Below are positions 51,955-60,904 of a stretch of DNA of 64,000 nucleotides, in pieces. Made by a program: the position numbers and the translations under genes. Source of the DNA: Methanothrix sp. (GTDB lineage Archaea; Halobacteriota; Methanosarcinia; Methanotrichales; Methanotrichaceae); NCBI RefSeq assembly GCF_030055635.1, contig NZ_JASFYM010000012.1, positions 1 to 64,000 on the forward strand. The letters run 5' to 3'. Position 1 is the stretch's first letter. Every line of letters begins with the position of its first letter. The notes beneath the pieces are model-generated. The model was not told the DNA's origin and did no database searches. It was given only the letters and a program-made list of their open reading frames with translations.

Positions 51955-53163
51955 TTGGCAATAGACACAGGGGATACGGCCTGGATCATGATCTCAGCTG
52001 CGCTGGTGATGCTCATGACCCCAGGCGTCGGCCTGTTCTACGGCGGGCTTGTCCGCTCCAAGTCTGTGGTCTCGATGATATCTCTGTCGTTCCTGGCGAT
52101 ATCGCTGGCGAGCATACAGTGGGTGCTGGTGGGCTACAGCCTTTCATTCGGCTCCGATATCATGGGCCTGATAGGCGGTCTTGATTTCATCTTCACGCGC
52201 AACGTCGGAATGAGCGAGGCCCCTCTGGCCGGGACGGTTCCGCATCTCGCATACATGATGTTCCAGCTGGTCTTCGCGGCCGTGACCCTCGCCATACTCA
52301 CATCTGCGGTGGCCGAGCGGATCAAGCTCAGCTCCTTCATAGTGCTGAGCATCCTCTGGACCACACTGGTTTATGATCCGCTGGCACACTGGGTGTGGGC
52401 GGGCGGCTGGCTCGCGAGCCTCGGAGCCCTCGACTTTGCGGGTGGAACTGTGGTCCACATAAGCTCGGGCTTCTCCGCGCTTGCGATCGCCTTTGTGATA
52501 GGGAAGCGGGTTGGCTTCGACACCTACGTGCTGGAGCCGCACAACATACCCATGGCGATGATAGGCGCCGCCCTCCTCTGGTTCGGATGGTTCGGGTTCA
52601 ACGCAGGCTCGGCGCTCACTGCTGGAGGTCTCGCTGCCAGCGCGTTTGTGGTGACGAACACCTCTGCAGCGGCAGGAGCGCTCGCATGGCTCCTGGGCAG
52701 CTGGGTCAGAGGGAAGCCGAGCGCTCTGGGCATGGTCAGCGGGGCGATAGCGGGGCTCGTGGCGATAACGCCTGCTGCAGGATATGTCGACACCATGTCA
52801 GCGCTTGTAATAGGAGCGTTCGCAGGGCTCATCTGCTACTCAGCTCTGCTCTTCCGCGTCAGCATCGGGCTTGATGAGAGCCTGGACGCCTGGGCGGTTC
52901 ATGGCGTCGGCGGGCTCTGGGGAGCACTGGCGACGGGGATATTCGCAAGCCCCGCTGTAAACAGCTACTCAGGACTGATATACGGGAACCCGGATCAGTT
53001 CACAGCCCAGCTCATAGCTGCGCTGGCATCCGTGGCGTATGCCTTCGTGATGTCCTACGTGCTGGCAAGGCTGGTGGATGCCACCCTCGGTCTCAGGGTG
53101 ACGGAGGATGAGGAGTATGTCGGTCTGGATATCGCAGTCCATGGCGAGAAGGCCTACGCGTGA
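51955..53163 (+). CDS. amt: ammonium transporter
   Basis: About 402 residues with 11 membrane helices carrying ammonium into the cell. Signature text: [15 protein letters not shown] near residue 24, [21 protein letters not shown] near 160 with the first pore His, [13 protein letters not shown], and the second His in [18 protein letters not shown] near 308. The TTG at 51955 is preferred because GGTGATTC lies just before it; a GTG at 51946 would sit in that site. It is followed 9 bases later by glnK, the standard pair. Confidence 0.95.
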   Translation: MAIDTGDTAWIMISAALVMLMTPGVGLFYGGLVRSKSVVSMISLSFLAISLASIQWVLVGYSLSFGSDIMGLIGGLDFIFTRNVGMSEAPLAGTVPHLAYMMFQLVFAAVTLAILTSAVAERIKLSSFIVLSILWTTLVYDPLAHWVWAGGWLASLGALDFAGGTVVHISSGFSALAIAFVIGKRVGFDTYVLEPHNIPMAMIGAALLWFGWFGFNAGSALTAGGLAASAFVVTNTSAAAGALAWLLGSWVRGKPSALGMVSGAIAGLVAITPAAGYVDTMSALVIGAFAGLICYSALLFRVSIGLDESLDAWAVHGVGGLWGALATGIFASPAVNSYSGLIYGNPDQFTAQLIAALASVAYAFVMSYVLARLVDATLGLRVTEDEEYVGLDIAVHGEKAYA

Positions 53164-53511
<348 letters not shown>

Positions 53512-53551
53512 AAGAAGCGTGCCTGTGCAGGTACGCTTCTTCATCTTTTTC
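53512..53551 (+). terminator. glnK terminator
   Basis: AAGAAGCGT (53512-53520) and ACGCTTCTT (53533-53541) pair perfectly, with an inner CCTGTGCAGG that can extend the stem. A T-run lies at about 53546-53550. It starts directly after the glnK stop. Confidence 0.8.
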
Positions 53552-53652
53552 AGGAAGCCTCTCTGTCTGTCTTCTCATGTTCTCGTTTGGCTCATCCTGT
53601 GATTTGGCCGATTGGTACAGAAAAAGAGGCAGAATCTATTGTACCACCGACT

Positions 53653-53825
53653 GGAGTTACCAGAGTTTGCTGCCTCCGATGATTTGCTGTGTTGGATAAC
53701 CTCCCGTGATGACGTCTCCAGATATCGATTCCAGTCTATTCTCCATGTATTCCTGAAATCGTCTTCTGCTTGCGGATTTTCATGACTTATCCAACACAGC
53801 ACCGATGATTCGATTACATGAGCCT
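53653..53825 (+). repeat. dispersed repeat interrupted by a mobile element
   Basis: The left part (53653-53684) and right part (53812-53825) join to the same order as the intact repeat at 41561-41605 if the element and one target copy are removed. Confidence 0.5.
53685..53802 (-). mobile_element. MITE-like element, copy 2, with 9-bp target duplication
   Basis: 118 bases with the TGCTGTGTTGG...CCAACACAGCA ends, in the opposite direction to copies 1 and 3. It is flanked by the direct repeat CCGATGATT (53676-53684 and 53803-53811), a perfect 9-base target duplication. One reading frame crosses the whole element (starting LCWISHENPQAEDDF), but no transposase is present. Confidence 0.9.
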
Positions 53826-54550
53826 CCCCTGGATTTTCGGGCGTTCTTATGAGTCCGCAATTTAGAGGATTCTACAAGCCGGCTGCTGGAAATACTCCTT
53901 CATTCGCTGGCGAAGCATCGCGGAACCAGTGGCTCTGCAGGCATATGTAAGCCTCACGGGAAACTCAGGCTCTCAACTCTGGCCATACCCTAAAAACACT
54001 CACTTTATGACGGATGCATCTGATAAATGTCCAAGCCACAAAAATTATATGAAAATTTTATTTTTAATAAAAACAAAATCGATCTAATATTATTTATTAA
54101 AAATTTAAAAATTAATTAAATTGTTTTAAAATTTTAAATAATTTTTAATAAATTTTTTGTACTTAAAAAAGTTTAATTTTTAAAAACAAATTATTTTTGT
54201 ACTAGATTATTATAAATTTTATCATATGTGGGCGACGAATTATGGGTTGAGTTCACTTGAGTCATCGATCATCTGGGGAGTGCGGAGCAGTTACAATATA
54301 CCACACTAAAGCCATCATTATCATATGGTCGATTCATCGGATGGCCAGTCATGAAATCGATGTCTATCGGCATAATATCTCACAAATGCTGATGATCTCA
54401 ATGATATGAGCAGACACCCACCTGCGAATGGTATGCTGAAGCTTCTGCTTTACTGAGATGGTGCGGCCCGAGCTCCCACTCCAGAAACTCACATGCGCAA
54501 GCCGAATTGTGTGCGCGTATCGGAGAAACATTTGGGTCTACCAGCATATA

Positions 54551-54634
54551 TTCACATATCATATGGTATCGATCCTGATGCTCATCTTAGAAGCACCATT
54601 TTTGCGAGCTTGTTTATTCCACATGATATGTGAA
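54551..54634. repeat. long inverted repeat in the AT-rich island
   Basis: TTCACATATCATATGG (54551-54566) and CCACATGATATGTGAA (54619-54634) are complementary at 15 of 16 positions around a 52-base loop. A further perfect pair, GCAATGCT / AGCATTGC, lies at 54714-54747. Confidence 0.45.
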
Positions 54635-55142
54635 TTTGCCCCTCATGGTGCGTATACCCCTCCTTCACTGCACATAAAACTGCTCCAAGGAGGATTTCAT
54701 AAAATCATATATCGCAATGCTCATATCATGTGTGAATAAAGCATTGCTGGGACATAATTTAATGTATAAATTATAAAATAAATCTTCACGACCTAACTAA
54801 ACACTCAACGGGTAAATATAAATTTATAATATTATGTTCATCAATACAGATAACTTGAAATAAGACATATATTATTGTGTATGGTGCACATAATGTATCT
54901 TATATAGAAATATTAAAAACTATTATTTATATTCATATATTTCTTATGATAATCTTTTTTAAAGATACAATGTAAGTATTACATATAAATTTTAAAAAAT
55001 TATAAATAAAATTTTTAAAACAAATTAAATTTAAGATATCTATATTATTTGATTATTTATAAAATTTTAAATTAACAATACAATTCTAATTTTAGAATTT
55101 TAAAATTGTTGGGCTGAACCCTCAAAAGTGAGAGTTTGTTAA

Positions 55143-55260
55143 TGCTGTGTTGGATAAATTATGAAAAATCCGCAACCAGAAGACGATTCCAGGAACGCGT
55201 AGAGAATAGATCAGAATCGACATCTGGAGACGTTATCTCGAAGGGTTATCCAGCACAGCA
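55143..55260 (+). mobile_element. MITE-like element, copy 3, with 9-bp target duplication
   Basis: 118 bases, the most diverged copy, with the same terminal repeats (one mismatch in the right end). It is flanked by the direct repeat GTTTGTTAA (55134-55142 and 55261-55269). Confidence 0.88.
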
Positions 55261-55411
55261 GTTTGTTAAGATAAATCGTATTTTATAAATTTATGGTGAG
55301 ATGCTTTCTTAGCCGCGACTAAGGCGATCTGCTAACTGCATCCCAGATACTGACTGCTGGCAACAAATCGCTTATATCTCATGAGCAATATCTGCCATTG
55401 AGGTGTGAGTC

Positions 55412-56275
55412 ATGGTACGATGGAGCGCTGATCGGGGCCTGCAGGCGAGGATGCTTCTGACGATGTTCCTGCTCGCAGCTGTGTACCTGATATTCATCAA
55501 CGTCATAATGGCCATGGGTGTTGGTATACAGGGTGTCGTCCTGATAATGGGCATATTCCTCTTCATCCAGTACTTCTACTCTGACAAGATAGCCCTGGCC
55601 AGTGTCGGCGCGCGGATCGTCTCTGAGAGCGAGGCTCCGGAGCTTCACGAGCTTGTGGGCAGGCTCTGCGCCATAGCAGGTCTCCCAAAGCCCAGGATAG
55701 CGGTCGTCCGCACAGATATACCCAATGCATTCGCCACCGGCCGGAGCCAGTCAAGCTCAGTGGTCGCAGTCACCACCGGTCTTCTCAGAAGGCTTGATAA
55801 AAGCGAGCTGGAGGCTGTTCTCGCACACGAGCTATCACACATCAAAAACAGAGATGTGGCGGTGATGACGATCGCGAGCTTCCTCTCGACAGTGGCATCT
55901 GTGATAGTCCAGAACATATTCTTCCTAGGCGACAGGCGTGACCGGGAGTCGGGCAGCCTCGTCGCGGTGTGGCTTGTCTCTCTGATAGTGTGGATCGTGA
56001 GCTTCATACTCATAAGAGCGCTATCCAGGTACAGGGAGTTCTCTGCTGACAGGGGCGCAGCGATAATCACAGGAAGACCATCGGCTCTTGTATCTGCCCT
56101 CATGAAGATCAGCGGAACCATGGCCAGGATTCCGAGAGAGGATCTCAGGAGGGTCGAGGGTATGAACGCGTTCTTCATAATTCCCACGGGCGCAATAGCG
56201 AACCTGCTGTCAACACATCCACCAATCGAGGCTAGAATAGCGGCTCTCGAGCGCCTTGAGAGGGAGATCCTCTGA
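55412..56275 (+). CDS. htpX: HtpX-family membrane metalloprotease
   Basis: A 287-residue zinc protease for damaged membrane proteins. Two N-terminal helices (LLTMFLLAAVYLIFINVIM and GVVLIMGIFLFIQYFY) precede the catalytic HELSH near residue 138 (VLAHELSHIKNRDV); the third zinc ligand Glu is in YREFSADRGAA near 210, with two further helices between. The end NLLSTHPPIEARIAALER is typical. The TATA element CTTATATC near 55371 and GAGGTGTGA before the ATG define the start. It abuts pspAB, tying it to the envelope-stress cluster. Confidence 0.93.
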   Translation: MVRWSADRGLQARMLLTMFLLAAVYLIFINVIMAMGVGIQGVVLIMGIFLFIQYFYSDKIALASVGARIVSESEAPELHELVGRLCAIAGLPKPRIAVVRTDIPNAFATGRSQSSSVVAVTTGLLRRLDKSELEAVLAHELSHIKNRDVAVMTIASFLSTVASVIVQNIFFLGDRRDRESGSLVAVWLVSLIVWIVSFILIRALSRYREFSADRGAAIITGRPSALVSALMKISGTMARIPREDLRRVEGMNAFFIIPTGAIANLLSTHPPIEARIAALERLEREIL

Positions 56276-56838
56276 TGGGATTCCTGGACTTTCTTCTGGG
56301 CTCCACAAGGCTGCCACAGCCTAGGTCTGAGAGGCTCTTCGCCATAGCCACAGCAAGAATCACGCTCGAGGCGAAGCTGGGGCTGAAGCCAACCGGAAGC
56401 GCAGCGATCTGCGTAAAGCCCCTGGAGTCATCGGCTTACGAGCGCACACGCGCCGAGATCGAGGACCTGCTCAAGCTGGGATCGAGAGAGGCTGGCACTG
56501 CATACCGCCTTGAGAATGACAGCTACGGCTACCTGTGGGTTGTGCTCAAGGATCCGGATTTCGAGGATCTCGTCTCTGGAATCCACATGGTCGCCAGGAG
56601 CCTCACAGACAGCGGCCTCGGACAGCAGCTTCTGTGCGCTGTGTACCCGTTTTCTGATGGATACAAGGTCTACTGGATATTCAGCTTCAAGCTGGGCGCA
56701 TACTATCCGTTCGTCCCATCCGGTGCATCCGGCCGGGATGGCGCGCTGGAGCTAAGGCTGAGGTCTGTTATGGCCGAAGAGCTTCCCATAGAAAAGGATG
56801 TGGAGCGGTGGTATCCCATATGGGAGATGCCGCTCTAA
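56275..56838 (+). CDS. pspAB: PspA-associated protein PspAB
   Basis: A 187-residue soluble protein of the PspAB family, found next to HtpX and PspA in archaea and actinobacteria. It starts MGFLDFLLGSTRLPQP, has SAAICVKPLESSAYERTR (near 43), YGYLWVVLKDPDFEDLVSGIH near 85 and YKVYWIFSFKLGAYYPFVP near 134. Role unknown, presumed to modulate the Psp membrane-stress response. The start overlaps the htpX stop by 1 base; its stop overlaps the end of pspAA on the other strand. Confidence 0.8.
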   Translation: MGFLDFLLGSTRLPQPRSERLFAIATARITLEAKLGLKPTGSAAICVKPLESSAYERTRAEIEDLLKLGSREAGTAYRLENDSYGYLWVVLKDPDFEDLVSGIHMVARSLTDSGLGQQLLCAVYPFSDGYKVYWIFSFKLGAYYPFVPSGASGRDGALELRLRSVMAEELPIEKDVERWYPIWEMPL

Positions 56839-57113
56839 TCCTCGATAAGACCCTGACCTCTGAATATGCCCCTCGCCTCCTCGAACGTCAGATCCGGAGG
56901 CGGGAGTATCAGATCGGATTTTACGATCTCCGTTGCGTCCAGCGGCTCGCACCGCTCCCTGACCAGCGAGACCATCCGGAGCAGCTCGTTCCGGAACCCC
57001 TCTCTGTCGCCCTTCTCCACAAGCTCCACGATGCGGTTGTCTATGGCGTTAAGATCCTCGATGATGGTGTCAGGCGCCCTGTACTGGCCCTCGCCCATGA
57101 TCCTGATGATCAT
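56835..57113 (-). CDS. pspAA: PspA-associated protein PspAA
   Basis: A 92-residue PspAA-family protein: MIIRIMGEGQYRAPDTIIEDLNAIDNRIVE, spread over residues 1-30, and the signature VKSDLILPPPDLTFEEARGIF near 63. It is thought to pair with PspA filaments. It follows pspA with a 4-base overlap (ATGA type). Confidence 0.85.
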   Translation of the reverse strand: MIIRIMGEGQYRAPDTIIEDLNAIDNRIVELVEKGDREGFRNELLRMVSLVRERCEPLDATEIVKSDLILPPPDLTFEEARGIFRGQGLIED

Positions 57114-57802
57114 TTCGTCTCACCCCTGAGCCTGGCCAGCTCCGCCTCCACAGCGCTTGATGTCTTCACCTTAGAGAGCTCGCGATCCAGTGCATCCCCG
57201 CCTGTGTAGTCCTCGAGGACCCCCTTTTCCAGGAGATCGTCGAGAGCTGCAGCGCGGGCCTTCATCCCCTCGGTCTTCTCCTCAGCGCGCTGTATTGCAA
57301 GGCCGACGTCCGCGAGCTCCTCGCTTATGCCAGTCACAGACTCGGTCACCTTCACCTGTGCCTCCGCAGCTGAGTACTGCGCCTTTATCGCCTCCTTCCT
57401 TGCGCGAAGCGTCTCTATCTTCGTCGAGAGGCGCGTCTCTACAGCGATGAGCTTCTGCTCCTCGCGGTCCAGCTCAGCGATCTGCGAATCCAGGATCTCG
57501 ATCTGGTTCTGCAGGGATACCTTTCTCTCAAGCGCCTGCCTTGCGAGATCCTCCCTTCCGGAGCTCAGGGCGTCGCGCGCCTTCCCTTCGAGCTGCTCCG
57601 CGCTCTGCGCAAGCCTGGCGCGCTGGAGCTCCAGGCGCTTCTTTGATGTGGCGACCTCTGCGATGCCCCTCTTGACGTTCTGGAGCAGCTCGAGCTGCTT
57701 TTCATAGGAGTAATCCAGCACCTCTCTCGGATCCTCCATCCTGTCCATTATCCTGCTCATCTTCGATTTAACAATCGTTCCCATCCGATCTAAAAGACCC
57801 AT
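57110..57802 (-). CDS. pspA: PspA/IM30 (Vipp1) family membrane-stress protein
   Basis: A 230-residue coiled-coil ESCRT-III-like protein that coats damaged membranes. The amphipathic start MGLLDRMGTIVKSKMSRIMDRMEDPREVLDYSYEKQLEL (parts of residues 1-39) is typical, followed by a long hairpin of charged heptads. GAGGATGAT lies 5 bases before the ATG. Together with htpX, pspAB and pspAA it forms a compact archaeal Psp module. Confidence 0.92.
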   Translation of the reverse strand: MGLLDRMGTIVKSKMSRIMDRMEDPREVLDYSYEKQLELLQNVKRGIAEVATSKKRLELQRARLAQSAEQLEGKARDALSSGREDLARQALERKVSLQNQIEILDSQIAELDREEQKLIAVETRLSTKIETLRARKEAIKAQYSAAEAQVKVTESVTGISEELADVGLAIQRAEEKTEGMKARAAALDDLLEKGVLEDYTGGDALDRELSKVKTSSAVEAELARLRGETK

Positions 57803-57906
57803 TCAAATCATCCTCTCTGAGCATGCATCACTCATATCTCACAGCCCGGGCGCGTCTCGAAGGGAAAACGTTATAAGCTGGACGCTCTATCAGACACCAC
57901 GTTCGC

Positions 57907-57980
57907 GGGCTCGTAGCTTAGCCTGGCGGAGCGCACGGCTGATAACCGTGAGGTCACGCGTTCGAATCGCGTCGGGCCCA
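57907..57980 (+). tRNA. tRNA-Ile (GAU)
   Basis: A 74-base cloverleaf. Acceptor GGGCTCG pairs with CGGGCCC, the anticodon stem is CACGG/CCGTG around CTGATAA with GAT at 57941-57943, and the T arm is ACGCG-TTCGAAT-CGCGT. The CCA is not encoded. A TATA-like GTTATAAG (about 57871-57878) lies about 30 bases upstream. Confidence 0.97.
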
Positions 57981-57986
57981 TTCTTT

Positions 57987-58442
57987 TCATCTTTTTGCTA
58001 TATCGCCCTCTATGATGGTGTTCATCACGTAATCAAACTCTATGCGGTCGCACCATCCGGCCTTCTCGAATATCCCCATGAAGCAAACGCCCATGACGCT
58101 TTTGTGAGGGATTCTGCTGAGAAGTTGCTTCATCTCCTCGATGCTGACGCCGATCTTCGGCATCGCCATTCCACCAAGGACGACGAGGACATCCGCATCA
58201 GGGGAGCATCTGTCTCCCAGCTCCATTCCGTACTCGGTGGCTATGACCCTGCGCGTCCTGTCCGCGCTCAGCCCGGGCACGAATGCCAGCCTCTTCTCCC
58301 TCACAGGATATCCAAGGAAGAGCGCAAACGGCGTGCAGAATCCAGGAGAGCCTATGAACGTGATGCTCTCGTACTCCTTCACCATGTCCCTGAAGCCATT
58401 CAGCATTCCACCAAGCCCTTTGACATCCTGTACCTTCTCCAT
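57987..58442 (-). CDS. DUF2124 family protein
   Basis: A 151-residue protein of a family known almost only from methanogens. Visible: SITFIGSPGFCTPFALFLGYPV near 26, ADVLVVLGGMAMPKIGVSIEEM near 82 and VMGVCFMGIFEKAGW near 115; a Rossmann-like layout with three conserved Cys regions. Function unknown. A TATA-like CATATAATAC on the minus strand near 58477-58488 marks its promoter. Confidence 0.85.
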   Translation of the reverse strand: MEKVQDVKGLGGMLNGFRDMVKEYESITFIGSPGFCTPFALFLGYPVREKRLAFVPGLSADRTRRVIATEYGMELGDRCSPDADVLVVLGGMAMPKIGVSIEEMKQLLSRIPHKSVMGVCFMGIFEKAGWCDRIEFDYVMNTIIEGDIAKR

Positions 58443-58799
58443 ACTCGAGACCTCACGTTAATATGTCATCCAATATTAGTATTATATGTCTCCCCTGCAA
58501 TGCCAGCGGCGCCATAGCGCTGAATCACATATCGTCTCCGCTGTCAGCAAGTCATCTAAAAACAGTATCGGCAATCGACTAGATAAATGATTCTGGGTCG
58601 TGTACTAAGAGCATCGAACCCAGCGGCATGTGGTATCGCAGTATTTGTGATCTGTTGTGCCAGTGAATGCCGATTTCTGAAATTCCATTCATTGATTCGG
58701 ATACACGACCCGATCCTGCAATGCATCAGGGTTCCAGGGCACTTGTGCAATGTGCTTGAGACGGCTGGCTGTTTTGAGACTGGATCTACCTATGATCTA
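58443..58799. other. intergenic region with a repeat-bordered element
   Basis: 357 bases. They contain the DUF2124 promoter at the left and a 117-base segment with 10-base terminal inverted repeats (58595-58711). No gene. Confidence 0.55.
58595..58711 (+). mobile_element. possible second MITE-like element
   Basis: The perfect inverted ends GGGTCGTGTA (58595-58604) and TACACGACCC (58702-58711) bound 117 bases that include the 47-base dispersed repeat (58626-58672). Short imperfect flanking repeats GATTCT / GATCCT are only suggestive. Confidence 0.45.
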
Positions 58800-59318
58800 T
58801 CAGCTCTCCTCTTTCGCATCCCACACGTTGTCCTTGCCATCATCCTGCATGCTGATCTCGTTGTCTTTGATGTTGTTCCTCATGAAGGTGTTCCTGCTTC
58901 CGGTGCAGTGGATTCCGTACTTGTTGCCCTGCGCTACGTTGTCTGTGATCGTGTTGTTGTTCGAGAGGACATTTATGCCGGCGTTCCCGCATCCGCATTT
59001 CCCGGAGTTCGTGACCTTAAAACCACTCAGAGTCACATTGTCTGCGCTTATCGTTATTGCGCTGCCGATACCCTCTGCGTCTATCACGGGCATCCCCCCA
59101 CCGGTGTCCAATCCGATAAGCGTCAGGCTCTTCGAGATGTACACATGCTCGAAGTATATCCCGCTGTGGACCTCGATGGTGTCTCCAGCATGCGCAGCGT
59201 TAATCGCCTCCTGCACGCTCGAGAAATCGCATCCCTCTCCGCATACTGTCACTGCCGTGGCAGGAAGCGAGGCGAAGGTGATAACGTACACGATCATGAT
59301 GCACAAATGCAGCTTCAT
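58800..59318 (-). CDS. short secreted beta-helix (NosD-type) protein
   Basis: About 172 residues. A signal peptide (MKLHLCIMIVYVITFASLPATA) is followed by the NosD-type opening FSSVQEAINAAHAGDTIEVHSG and a few beta-helix coils (NVTLSGFKVTNSG, NNNTITDNVAQGNKYGIHC, NTFMRNNIKDNE). Two Cys pairs (CGEGC at the start, KCGCG mid-chain) may form disulfides. It is far shorter than the 485-residue relative in this window. Probably an envelope protein; function unknown. A frame extending upstream to 59441 lacks the signal peptide and overlaps the divergent gene. Confidence 0.75.
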   Translation of the reverse strand: MKLHLCIMIVYVITFASLPATAVTVCGEGCDFSSVQEAINAAHAGDTIEVHSGIYFEHVYISKSLTLIGLDTGGGMPVIDAEGIGSAITISADNVTLSGFKVTNSGKCGCGNAGINVLSNNNTITDNVAQGNKYGIHCTGSRNTFMRNNIKDNEISMQDDGKDNVWDAKEES

Positions 59319-59396
59319 GCCATCACATCTCCAGCATGCACAACAAGCTTTATGTCTTAAAAGCATTTGGAGAAGAGAGCGACTTAGGGGAATTGT

Positions 59397-59900
59397 ATGC
59401 GACTTTCGATGGAGTTGGAGCTGCAGGACGTGCCGGGGCAACTGCTCCTAGCACTGCAACCCATAAAGGATGCAAGAGGGAACATAATCAGCGTTGTGCA
59501 CCACAGGGACAGGAAGACACCCAGGGGCACAGTGCCTGTGAGGCTCATCGTTGAGATGGACAGATCGAAGCTGGATGGCGTCAAAAGAGAGCTGGAGAAG
59601 AGCGGGATCGTCGTTGTGCGCGCAGGTGAGGAGCGGTTCATAGAGGAGGTCTCGGTGATACTTGTCGGCCATGTTCTCGACAGCGATCTCGGCGATACTG
59701 TTAGCAGGATCGACTCGACAGGGTATGCAGAGGTCATGGACCTCTCCCTCTCCATGCCTGGCGTTGATGAGCCATCCTCGGCGTACATGAAGATCAGGGC
59801 CACAGGAAAGGAGGAGATGCAGAGGGCTCTGAAGATCCTGCGTGATGTTGGAGCTCAGAAGAAGCTGCTCGTGATAGAGCCGGTGGAGGACGATCTATGA
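59397..59900 (+). CDS. ACT-domain regulatory protein
   Basis: A 167-residue protein with ACT-type repeats: an N-terminal ACT (LELQDVPGQLLLALQPIKDARGNIISVVHHRD, spread over residues 7-38) and a second alpha/beta half (VSVILVGHVLDSDL). It overlaps homoserine dehydrogenase by 4 bases, and archaeal genes of this kind sit directly before hom, so it probably senses threonine or another amino acid and controls the enzyme (inference). AGGGGA precedes the ATG. Confidence 0.85.
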   Translation: MRLSMELELQDVPGQLLLALQPIKDARGNIISVVHHRDRKTPRGTVPVRLIVEMDRSKLDGVKRELEKSGIVVVRAGEERFIEEVSVILVGHVLDSDLGDTVSRIDSTGYAEVMDLSLSMPGVDEPSSAYMKIRATGKEEMQRALKILRDVGAQKKLLVIEPVEDDL

Positions 59901-60904
59901 GAGAGGTCAGGATCTCGCTGATCGGCTACGGTGTCGTCGGTCACGGAGTTGTTGATGTCATCGGCAGGAAGCGCAAGATGCTCAGGGAGCTGGGACTGGA
60001 TCTTAAGATCGTGAGCATCACAGATCACACAGGCACGCTGATTGAGGAGGATGGGATATCTGGGGAGAAGGTTCTCGCCCATAAGACCCTTCAGGAGATC
60101 GCGAACTCTGAGATGAGCGCGAAGGAGACCATAAGATCCGTGAACTCAGAGCTGGTGGTGGAGGTCACGCCGACGAACATAGTTCATGGACAGCCTGGCC
60201 TGGGCCACATGGAGGAGGCCCTCTCCAACGGAAAGCACGTGGTCACCTCAAACAAAGGCCCTCTTGTTGTTGCATACAATAAGCTGAAGCGTCTTGCCGA
60301 TGATAACGGGGTGATGCTCAAGTTCGAGGCGACCGTCGGCGGCACCATGCCCCTGATCAATCTCATAGAGAGAACGCTCGTCGGGAACACCATTCTGGGG
60401 ATACGCGGCATATTCAACGGCACATGCAACTACATCCTCACAAGGATGGCCGATGAGCAGTATCCGTTCAGCAGGGCCCTGGCTGAGGCGCAGGAGCTTG
60501 GATATGCTGAGGCAGATCCAACATACGATATAGAGGGCGTCGATACCGCTGCAAAGATAGTCATACTGGCTAACGCGATATTCAACATGAACGTTAAGTA
60601 CAGCGATGTCCAGGTGAGGGGCATAACAGAGATCACGCCTGAGGCCCTTGCGCTTGCGAAGAAGCACGGCTATGTAATAAAGCTGATCGGCGAGGTGCCG
60701 GCGCTGACGGTCAGGCCGATGCTCGTGCCCATAAAAAGCCCGCTCGCTGTTGGCTCCACTCTAAACGCAGCTGCAATCTACACAGACCTCTCAGGGACGA
60801 TAACGGTCACGGGTCTCGGGGCTGGGGGTGTGGAGACCGCAGCTGCGATACTGAGCGATATTGTGAGCATCTACAGGACAAAGCGGGTGGATGCGATATT
60901 CTGA
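59897..60904 (+). CDS. hom: homoserine dehydrogenase
   Basis: A 335-residue enzyme reducing aspartate semialdehyde to homoserine for threonine and methionine. It has the Rossmann GYGVVGHGVVDVI at residues 8-20, VTSNKGPLV near 117, FEATVGGTMPLINLIE near 144 and GIFNGTCNYILTRM near 171, and lacks its own C-terminal ACT domain, which is supplied by the adjacent gene. It overlaps both neighbours by one to four bases. Confidence 0.95.
   Translation: MREVRISLIGYGVVGHGVVDVIGRKRKMLRELGLDLKIVSITDHTGTLIEEDGISGEKVLAHKTLQEIANSEMSAKETIRSVNSELVVEVTPTNIVHGQPGLGHMEEALSNGKHVVTSNKGPLVVAYNKLKRLADDNGVMLKFEATVGGTMPLINLIERTLVGNTILGIRGIFNGTCNYILTRMADEQYPFSRALAEAQELGYAEADPTYDIEGVDTAAKIVILANAIFNMNVKYSDVQVRGITEITPEALALAKKHGYVIKLIGEVPALTVRPMLVPIKSPLAVGSTLNAAAIYTDLSGTITVTGLGAGGVETAAAILSDIVSIYRTKRVDAIF

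Larger units (their letters stand above)
53552..55411. other. gene-free AT-rich island
   Basis: The largest gap in the window. From about 54040 to 54235 and 54755 to 55115 the sequence is nearly all A and T, unlike the GC-balanced genes around. The middle part (54240-54750) is mixed and has inverted repeats (54551-54634, 54714-54747). Mobile element copies 2 and 3 lie near the two ends. The longest open frame (54458-54739) looks non-coding. It may be an insertion hot spot, a protein-binding locus or old decayed mobile DNA. Confidence 0.6.

Noticed and set aside
54458-54739. 93-codon open frame in the AT-rich island
   Set aside because: No recognisable motif, odd composition, no ribosome binding site, and it overlaps inverted repeats; likely chance.
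58596-59360. Long open frame opposite the short beta-helix gene
   Set aside because: Antisense to a gene with a signal peptide and family motifs, and it runs through a repeat.
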